A program made the position numbers and the translations under genes. Shown here in pieces: positions 20,586 through 28,000 of a DNA stretch of 28,000 nucleotides. Numbering within the stretch: position 1 is the stretch's first letter; each line of letters starts with the position of its first letter. The DNA lies in the NCBI GenBank assembly GCA_001632425.1, contig KV425697.1:1-28000 (forward strand), written 5' to 3'. The DNA comes from Neolentinus lepideus HHB14362 ss-1 (taxonomy: Eukaryota; Basidiomycota; Agaricomycetes; Gloeophyllales; Gloeophyllaceae). The notes under the pieces were generated by a model. The model had not been told where the DNA came from. It saw nothing but the letters and a program-made list of their open reading frames with translations, and made no database searches.

Positions 20586-21182
20586 CTAGCGTGTGAGACG
20601 GTCGAGCGATGAGATACATTGAGGGCCATGAGAAACATCAATTGAGATGTTCCCGAGAGCGAGTTGTTCCGCAGTGTGTTCGATGGCTTGATGAGAGGGT
20701 GAATGAAGGTGGATGGTACTGATTGTAATAGAATGATATCTTCCGACAAGACAAAGATACGGAGCATCAAGATCGATAATCAGCCGGATCTCAAAGCTCA
20801 CACCAAGACTCAAGAGGGTTTTCCGGTCCCTGGCCATGGTCCAACCTATCGATAGCCTCAGGAATATCTGATATACGAAGATGAGTTCAATCAGACGAAC
20901 AGAACCAGAAAGTATATCTGTCAAGCCGTGAGATGTATGTGCGTCATTGGGTGCGCACCTGACAAAGGAGGTTGCGTGCCGAAGACAACCAGCGTCGTCC
21001 GTTCTCCCAATGAAAGGGTCGAACCTTAAAAAGCTCAAGGATTTGGAAAGGGAAGTATCAGTGTAATGAAGACAGCAGGAACGAAGAAACCCTTGTATGT
21101 ATGATATTGAATTCAAGTTCGATAGAGACTCCTGGGTCGTTTCGTTGATCCGAGTGCCCAGGTATCTCCGAACATAAGCCAA
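20586..21182 (-). other. Unrecognised 198-codon open frame
   Basis: This is the longest open frame in the window that no assigned gene explains. It starts MAYVRRYLGTRINETTQESL, contains a hydrophobic stretch (IELIFVYQIFLRLSIGW) and is rich in Ser, His and Leu with no motif I know. A frame beginning ATG at 21262 (MSSAVQTS, then a gtgagt donor) could splice toward it, but phase and acceptor are unconvincing. It may be chance openness, an untranslated region or a lineage-specific gene. Confidence 0.25.
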
Positions 21183-21351
21183 GTAATTCTCAATTATCAG
21201 TACACTTCAAGAGGATCGATTATCGCTGTACTCACTTGGATGTCTGCACTGCGGAGGACATAACAGGTTGTGGCGCAAAGACAGTCTGTATTTGTCCATT
21301 CGCTGCCACACAAAGCCAAATATAGTGCACCGCCACCCAGCCGTGATCACG

Positions 21352-21451
21352 ACGCGTCCGTCAAACTCCGACTAATTGGACTCTGCGCCTGCGCCAGTAC
21401 TTTATTCTGCGGAATTCGCATCCACGCCTGAAAACACCGCCCTACACGCGT
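21352..21451 (+). promoter_or_regulatory. Two ACGCGT words upstream of the RSC-like gene
   Basis: ACGCGT occurs at 21352-21357 and 21446-21451, 120 and 26 bases before the ATG at 21477. This is the MluI cell-cycle box bound by MBF in yeast. Whether it works here is inference; short GC-rich words can occur by chance. Confidence 0.3.
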
Positions 21452-21476
21452 CTAATATCAAACCTGGGACATAACC

Positions 21477-24385
21477 ATGCCGCTTAGTGCAGCGCACAAG
21501 GGCGCCGTTGAGGAAACAGTCAATTTCCTACTCAATGCGACCGGTCCTCGAGGGAAGCGTAAGATATGCGACATGTTTCGAGAGCTGCCGGACAAGGAGG
21601 CATGGGCAGAGTACTACGATGTCAGCTTAGTTATCTTTTTGCTCTAAGAGCTGAATGGCGCTAACGAGTTTCAAAGATCATCCCGCAACCGAGGAGCATG
21701 AGCCTCATCCAGGAAAAACTGAGAAAGAACTCGTACAGGAACGTGATGGACGTTTATGAGGACTTGAATTTGGTGTTTTTAAATGCCATGTATTATAATG
21801 AGGAGGGAAGTCAAATCTGGAAGGATGCCAACACTCTGAAGGTACGCTCTGCGTGTTACAGCCGGTTAGCGGGTACTTGAGGCTATTGATGCTTTCGCTA
21901 TCGCAGAACCTTCTCGACAATGAATGGAGGCATAGATCATCTGTCCTGCCTTTACCTCGCGAGTCACCCCCGCCTTCATCCGCACAGAAGGTCCATCAGT
22001 CTGTACTTCCGGCTACCGCACCTCCGCCAGCGGCTACTCCCGCACCCACAGCCGCACCCCTAGCGGTACCTGCCACTGCACAACCTCCTGCCACAACTAA
22101 CAAAAGATCCACTTCGTCTGTACCTACTGCCTCGAAACCCGTACCTATCCTCCCGAAATCACCTCCACGCCCACCGTCCCCGGAAGTTGAGATCGATGTA
22201 GGCGGGGCGTCGTCGGATCACGAGCCAGTTGAGGAGGTGGCGAGGGATGAACAAAGTGAAGAGATTGTCAAGCAGCTGGAGAAGAGTCTTCCAAGGTGGC
22301 CTGGTTTCAGTGATCAGGGATGGATGCCGGAGACGAATGATGTGTGTTCACTTCTCCTCCGCCTGATGAGGGATATTGACATAGTTCAGGACACATACTT
22401 GGATCTCGTTTTGGCTATCAAGAATCATAAAGATGTCGTGTAAATGACTTTTTCGAAGTATACGTCCACTGTTTCTGAATAATGGGCTACCTTAGGACCA
22501 CCAACCGTCCATCAGCATCGCTCGAGGCGGTTCCCGAAGACTGGCCAGTTCCGAATACTCCGTACAATGTGAGACACTCAAAAAATAAGATGCTTTCCTA
22601 TGACTGATTACAGGATAGAATCCGCTATCCCTCAAATCGATTGAGGTCGGCACAGTAGGCTTACACTATTGGGTAATACTGACCAACATCTAGAGCCGAT
22701 GTCGAAGCAAATTGTACCCGTCCACGAAAGCGTTTGATGTGGATATGTCCATACTCTTCATGAAAGGCCGTCGGTGGTACGAGCCCGGCAGTGAGAAATA
22801 TGGACACATAATATTATTACAGGTACTATCGATCCTCGTACAATTATTCCTCAGATATTTCACTACACGCAGCGTCTCTACCAAGCCCTCACCTCCTCCT
22901 CACCTCCCCCTGGCCCTCCCTATGTCTCCACGACACACTTTGCCTCTCTGCGCGCTGGGCCAGGCACCGCGCGTCCCCTGCACGCGGCTTCGAACGCGAA
23001 CGACAGCGAGGGTGTGCCAGGCGTGACGACATTCAGAGTGTCCGTGAAGGAAAGAAAATTTGTTGATGAGGTGCACTACAAGGGCTGGAGCTTTCGGTTG
23101 GCGGATTGGGCACATATGGCAAACCCAGATGATCCAAGCCGACCGGTTATTGCGCAGGTGTTTAAATGTTGGGTGTCGGAGGAGAGGTGAGTCCGGTAAT
23201 GTGCTCGCGCGAGATTAAGAGTAGTCATTGGTGGATTCTTTTAGGGAGAAGAAAGGCCAACCCGGGCTTACAGTGTGTTGGTATAATAGGCCGGAGCAGG
23301 TAAAAATATTTCTTGCGTCGACTGACAGTCGGGACTAATCTATGACAGACCATTCATCCAGCACATCGTCAGTTTTGGGAAGGCGAGGTATTCAAGACAA
23401 GTATTCAAATCTCACTCTTACACCGCTACATTGTATTAACCACAGTCAGGTCATTTCGCCGACCATCCGCTGGAAGACATAATCGAAAAGATAGCCTGTC
23501 AATTCACGGCACGGCATGTACGCGGTCGACCACGCCCCCCCTTCTGGTACCCCGGTTGGCCACTGTATGTCTGTGACTCTCGGTATAATGATCGCGACCG
23601 CTGTTTCGTCAAAATAAAGAACTGGAACTCGTGCATCCCTGATGAGGTCCGCAAGAATCCCGATTTTATGCCTATCTACCCTTTCGAGCGGACCGTGTTC
23701 CCGAGGCGGTTTGGGAGCCCGTTCTTGTTGAAGGGCAAGCCCGTCAAAGGACCTGGTGGGTTTGGTGAGCCCCTTGTTAAGCAACAAGACGCGGATAAAA
23801 CGGATACCCCCGGAAAGCGACCGAGGCGGACTGGGACGCATAGCATAGTTGACCAAACTGGTCCGAACAAGGGCCTGTATGTCGGTACTCCTGGTGCTCA
23901 GACTTTGGCCGCGGCAGGCTCGAGCTCGCATTCACATTTTTCATCCACTCAGCAAGTGCAGCAGCCACAACCACAAGCGGTGCCGACTAGGCCTGCTGAA
24001 GATCGCTCGATTGTCACAGCCGCGGGTGGGTGGACTAATCTCGCTAACAACGCTGTAGCCGAGAAGATTCCTCCCGATACAGGTGCGTCCCTCGTCGTCA
24101 TTCGTCTCATGGCACATATTACCATCCTGAACTCGAAATCCAGCGAAACACTTCGATCGCGATCCTGAGACAAACGAGCTACTGTGGTTCTCTGGCCCAC
24201 CAATGAACGTCGCGCGCGCCCCAGGGCCCCAGTATAGCCTCACGTACCTCCATTTTCTTGCCAAGAAACGCAAGGCAGCGCAGGAGAGCGACGCTGACGA
24301 TGAGGCGAGCAAGAGAAGGAAGCCTGCTCCGAGAACGGCGACGGAGATTGTGAATTCGGTCTTATCGGAAGAGTCGATGGCGTGA
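21477..24385 (+). CDS. RSC1: RSC1/RSC2-like chromatin-remodelling subunit (bromodomain + BAH)
   Basis: Twelve exons: 21477-21620, 21677-21841, 21907-22341, 22390-22439, 22496-22568, 22614-22645, 22696-22822, 22873-23186, 23245-23299, 23349-23400, 23450-24082, 24144-24385, giving 773 residues. The protein belongs to the nuclear RSC remodeller, which moves nucleosomes. Residues 1 to about 110 form a bromodomain (YYDIIPQPRSMSLIQEKLRK, then VFLNAMYYNEEGSQIWKDA). A Pro/Ala linker follows, then an acidic stretch and a weakly recognisable bromodomain-like region (about 215-345) with KAFDVDMSILFMKGRRWYEP. The BAH domain runs from about 370 to 540 (VDEVHYKGWSFRLADWAHMA, EGEVFKTSHFADHPLEDI, VCDSRYNDRDRCFVKIKNW). 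The tail is basic (KKRKAAQ, SKRRKPAPRT). Many exons are short, including 32, 50, 52 and 55 bases. One acceptor (22695) follows an earlier tag; only the later one keeps frame. Confidence 0.92.
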
Positions 24386-25093
24386 AGGTGCTCTACAACA
24401 TCTCTACCTCATGAGCTGGTATAATTACTTAAGTGGGTCTGCCTGCGGCTTACCTTTATAGTTTCGTATTCTTCTCGTTGCCCTGGAGCGGTCTACAAGT
24501 CAAATCTACACCGAAGCGTATCGCTCGTGCTTCTCCGAATCGAGGACAATTGCTATCCCGAGTCGAGGCGCTCCTTAATCAGACCTAACCGAAGACGAAG
24601 ACTGCTTGACGGGCTCGATCCTGAGTTTCAATGGCAAGGGCACGGACAAATAATCCGTTCTGTACGGCGTATGACAATGCCCCGCCACCTCCATGCGTGT
24701 CCAATGTTTTGGGTTCAGCTGTGGAAGGCTCCAGTTAGTTGTGGTAACCCCTGAGTTTCCGACAATTATGTACGAGATCCTTACACGGCCGTGCCAATAG
24801 ACGGGTTCATGATCAAACCATGCTACTTACGCAGACATAACACGCGAAATAATATAAGGCGGGGCCCAAGAACTTAGAGAAGGCAGCAAGATAAAAGGCG
24901 AATATTTGCCTTCACGGTGAAGTGACGCGCCGCATTCTGCAACGCATGGAATGCATGTGACGAGTAATTCGCATACATTTGAATCTTCCTACTTGCCGAG
25001 TACTGAAACATGACATACATGAGTTTGCATACATCGCTCGACATCCGCCATGGATATCCAAAACAAGACATTGATATACAAAGAGGTGACCGT
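24386..25093. other. Convergent intergenic region
   Basis: This lies between the 3' ends of the RSC-like and monooxygenase genes. An open run at 24527-24754 (+) has an arginine-rich translation with no resemblance to a known protein. I see no repeat or RNA gene. Confidence 0.4.
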
Positions 25094-27322
25094 CTATACC
25101 ACAAGTATCTTGCGGAAGTACTTCCTGACGCCATCCCCATCTCCCACAATCGCACCAACCATACCGTCGGGCCTTACAATTACGACAACGCTTTTAGATG
25201 GATCTACGGAGTATGTGCTGTATGCATGATTTTCGCAATCCTTCAATGCAAAATCCACGCTCGACCTCCGGACAAACTTGTCGATGTTGTCTGTACGGAC
25301 TACGGTAATACCTGGAAGTACCACGGCCGACCGCACCACGTTCTTTGGGACTTCATCCAACGCCGACAGAAGGGAGTCGATCGTCGTTACTGCGGAAGTA
25401 AAGATGAGGGCCGTGTGGTGGGTAGGCTTGAAATACTGGAAGAGCGTCTTCATCAAATTATCGGAAGTCGCCGATAGATCAACGAGCCCCGGTGCGTCGG
25501 GTGCCCTATCGCCAGCGTGAATAGGGTCCATTTGGTCTGAAACTCTGTTCGGAAATCCATTCGAGGACCTATCGCATGACTTGTCTGCAAGGACCACGGG
25601 ACTCCAGCGATAATTGATGTCTAATTGGTAGAGGGGGAGCCTGTCGTTTCGCCCCATTCCCATTTGCGCAAAGTTTCCCCAGGAAACGCTCGCCGCTTCC
25701 AGCAGCGCCGTGGTCTGCTCGAGCATGGCCTTGATGATAGGTCCTCGTTCTTCGGTATAACTTGACATGAGCTCTGGCGAGGCTAGTGACCTGTATGCCA
25801 AAGAGAGTCGCCACGCCAGAGCGAACTAATATGATGTCCATCAACCAATACGATTAGGTGGGCATGCAATTACGTACCGCATCTGCTACACCATTGTTCA
25901 GACCCTGAAACCGGGGTATTAGTCTCCGCTACGCAGCCAGAGCCAATAGAAGTACTTACTTGTCCACCCGTAGGGCTGTGTACATGTGCAGAATCTGTAG
26001 TTAGCAAGTAAGAAGCATTGTTTCCGCGCAGACTGGATAACGCGTGCCTCCTGCTAAATACACTCTTCCCTTACTAAATTCTCGGACCATGCGCATTTGC
26101 GGCCTAGGCGATCATCCGCATCCACATATGAACATTGGACAGGATGCCAGGGACCACTCAACTTGTACTTCGTGAACGACAGTACCTCATCCACTTTGAT
26201 GTCGGAGCGACCGGTCAATTCCGCTATCCACTGAGTCATGGACTCCGGTTCGCCGCGCAAGTTGGTCGTGTCGAGGTTTCTGCCGCCCGCCAACACCCAG
26301 TGGTGATCGTCATTCTCCATTTGGCGAATGGTAAACCTATAAAGGCGTGAGGCTGATATACACAGGATGTCAACGAAGGATGACTTACATCCGATTCTTC
26401 ATCTCACCCCATTTATTCCAGTACTGTGAGACAACCATTAGCATTCAGAAGTAGAGTGGGACGCAGAACCCATACGATGTCTTCGATGCCGCGCACGCGC
26501 ACATCAGCGAACACCATATTGAGTCCTTCATACGTTTCTCCATCGAAATTAACTCTCAGTAATTTCCTCACAGTGCCTATATTCTACTGTGAACACGTGT
26601 ACCTCTTGACAGTGAAAGGAATTCTCACTGCGCGACCCGTCAGACCCCACCAAGTAACTTGCTTTACACGATTTCGTCGATTCAGTCCCGTCTTGGTTTT
26701 TGCGAATGAGTGTCGCGACGACGTGGTCTCCATGATCCTCAAAGTCGCGCAACTCGGTTCCAAGCTCGACCTGACAATCATACTTGGCTAGATGAGAGCG
26801 CAAAATTCCCTGAACGAGATTCTGTGCCAGAGAACGGACGTTCAACTGCGACCGCAAACTGATGAGCACTGAGAGTATTAGGAATCCAATATCCTGACCA
26901 CTTACGTAGGGACGGTCGGGCCTCGGTGGAGTGTAGGCGAACATTAGAAATTTGCTGACGACATTCGTTCCACCTGGCAGCTCGTAATCGCAAATCGTTG
27001 GGCAGGGGCGAGAAGCTTTCATCACATCTGATAAAACACCCAGGAACTGATAGATTTCCAGTGTACGGGGCTGTAAGTCGGCAGAATATTAGGAGATCTT
27101 TGAGGAGCCGAGCGATTGAGATTACCATAACTCCTGATGCTCTGGCTCCGATATGGTAGGTCAGCACCTTGTCAATGACGCGGACAGGTACCCCATTCTG
27201 GCGCAGACAGAGAGCCACAACGAGGCCTACAGGACCTCCACCCGCCTAGAGTGTGGCATTAGCGGACAATCGAGGAGATAAGTATCAGAACGCACGATGA
27301 GGACTGGATGTGGTTGAGACAT
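25094..27322 (-). CDS. FAD-dependent monooxygenase, phenol 2-monooxygenase-like (FAD_binding_3)
   Basis: Eleven exons: 27322-27296, 27245-27126, 27070-26906, 26845-26629, 26576-26476, 26423-26389, 26336-26163, 26103-26048, 25994-25960, 25904-25878, 25825-25094, giving 562 residues. Aromatic hydroxylases of this family use NAD(P)H and O2. The dinucleotide motif AGGGPVG is at residues 10-16, RASGVMPRTLEIYQFLG follows, YLVGSDGSRS is the DG motif (about 173-174), and LAGDSAHVHSPTGGQGLNNG is the GD motif (298-299). The C-terminal thioredoxin-like part has LDINYRWSPVV, AGDRAPDAPGLV and VVVIVRPDGMVGAIVGDG. The intron at 25995-26047 appears to start with GC: only this cut gives the conserved GD. A canonical GT donor six bases later also keeps frame but replaces D with Gly-Thr-His. 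The first exon is only nine codons. No signal peptide is visible. Substrate is unknown; phenolic or lignin-derived aromatics are plausible. Confidence 0.9.
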
Positions 27323-28000
27323 GTCAAGATAGCTGGAGGTTGAGCTCGGGCATTTATTGAGGAAGACGATCTAATTTATACCTCGGTCTCCCTCTCATGG
27401 CGGTTACAGCTCCGGTGACATGTGCGATACCTGCCGCTGCAATCGGTTCTCTGGGTTATAGAGAAGCGTCAGAACTTGTTCTGTGAGAGAATATATCACA
27501 ATGATCTGTCCATTGACTATGGAACAAGCAGTACGCGCAGATTTATGTTCAGGAAGATTGTGCGACCGACAACGTTTGCCAGCACACGCGGAGGATCCGG
27601 CCAGAGGCGTCGCTAATATAATAAGCAAGATGACAACATTTGACTCAGAGTAGACTTGCGGGCGCGTCTCTCAATGAGAACGGGTCTCGTAGGGAGAAAG
27701 TCTTCCGATATTAACCTAGCTCCCGTGTGTCAGTTAAAAATAGGACCGGTATTGCTGGTTGTACCATTCCCGAGCGCCAACTTGAAGCTGAGGAGGTTCT
27801 TGAGCGGAAGATTCCATTTCTGTTCTGTAGGAGCTAGTATACAATACATGTAGCCAGAATAAAGTACTACAGGCTGCGCAATCTGAGAGCAGAGAGACTA
27901 GGATGTCTAAGAATAAAAGATCTTTACAAAGACGTAGTGGTCTGCCTGTAGCACGACAATGAAAGCTCAAGCTCAGCACGTCTCCGACGGTGCAAAGATG
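27323..28000. other. Upstream flank of the monooxygenase, no gene recognised
   Basis: Beyond the TATA box no convincing gene is seen. On the minus strand a ctacag acceptor near 27836 precedes a segment open in three frames. One of these reads KWNLPLKNLLSFKLALGNGT and stops near 27740, which might be the last exon of a gene entering from the right edge. This is a guess. Confidence 0.3.
27374..27380 (-). promoter_or_regulatory. TATA box of the monooxygenase gene
   Basis: The minus strand reads TATAAAT 51 bases before the ATG at 27322, a spacing close to that of the seven-helix gene's TATA box. Confidence 0.5.

Larger units (their letters stand above)
18985..21476. other. Long intergenic region with unresolved minus-strand coding-like fragments
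   Basis: This 2.5 kb holds the promoters of the zinc-finger and RSC-like genes. Inside it are minus-strand stretches that look partly coding. Bases 20131-19922 start with MFTATEADSFNKAP. After an in-frame TGA the same frame continues with RNLAVLWSVTANILVATVMG, a membrane-like segment. A further frame near 19706-19618 reads FDKGEIKFNQTPEIRDALRI. Bases 21182-20586 are one uninterrupted 198-codon frame. I could not link these with splice sites to a recognisable gene, and I leave them as fragments. Confidence 0.35.

Noticed and set aside
25010..25477. 155-codon plus-strand open frame
   Set aside because: Antisense to the last exon of the FAD monooxygenase, which carries family motifs.
1..28000. 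tRNA, rRNA or CRISPR arrays
   Set aside because: I looked for tRNA B-box words and for spaced direct repeats and found none in a suitable setting; a dedicated scan could still find a tRNA I missed.

Overview
The window looks like ordinary nuclear DNA of a filamentous basidiomycete, most likely an Agaricomycete. Most exon junctions fit GT-AG introns of 43-75 bases, and several families are typical of that group: an orphan seven-helix receptor, a degenerate Ty3/gypsy element and a phenol-hydroxylase-like flavin monooxygenase. I rebuilt exon structures by hand for nine genes. Eight give an uninterrupted frame whose exon lengths sum to a multiple of three; the ninth carries a frame break at a catalytic motif.

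Layout. 1-2583: repeat-rich flank with an orphan fragment resembling eIF4G (540-743) and a degenerate gypsy pol remnant (about 1110-2583). 2584-3704: AT-rich DNA with a tandem repeat and palindromes. 3705-5203 (+): seven-helix membrane protein. 5940-7120 (-): GPALPP1-like nuclear protein. 7724-9282 (+): M20 hydantoinase/carbamoylase-type amidohydrolase with a frame break. 9660-10355 (-): unresolved cysteine-rich coding fragments behind a good TATA box. 10620-11921 (-): adenosine-deaminase-like (ADAL) enzyme. 12744-15764 (-): GH71/GH99-like glycosidase with a long proline/serine-rich tail. 15996-16821 (+): uridine-kinase-like P-loop kinase, divergent from the glycosidase. 17510-18984 (-): C2H2 zinc-finger factor. 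21477-24385 (+): RSC1/RSC2-like bromodomain-BAH subunit. 25094-27322 (-): FAD monooxygenase.

The genes do not form an obvious pathway cluster. The amidohydrolase, ADAL and kinase could all touch purine/pyrimidine salvage or nitrogen recovery, but each has its own promoter and they are separated by unrelated genes, so I infer no shared regulation. I found no convincing new defence, biosynthetic or mobile system. The most notable items are the broken GAGHDS motif of the amidohydrolase, two apparent GC-AG introns, the tailed glycosidase, and coding-like fragments at 9660-10355, 3360-3551 and 19618-21182 that I could not assemble into genes.
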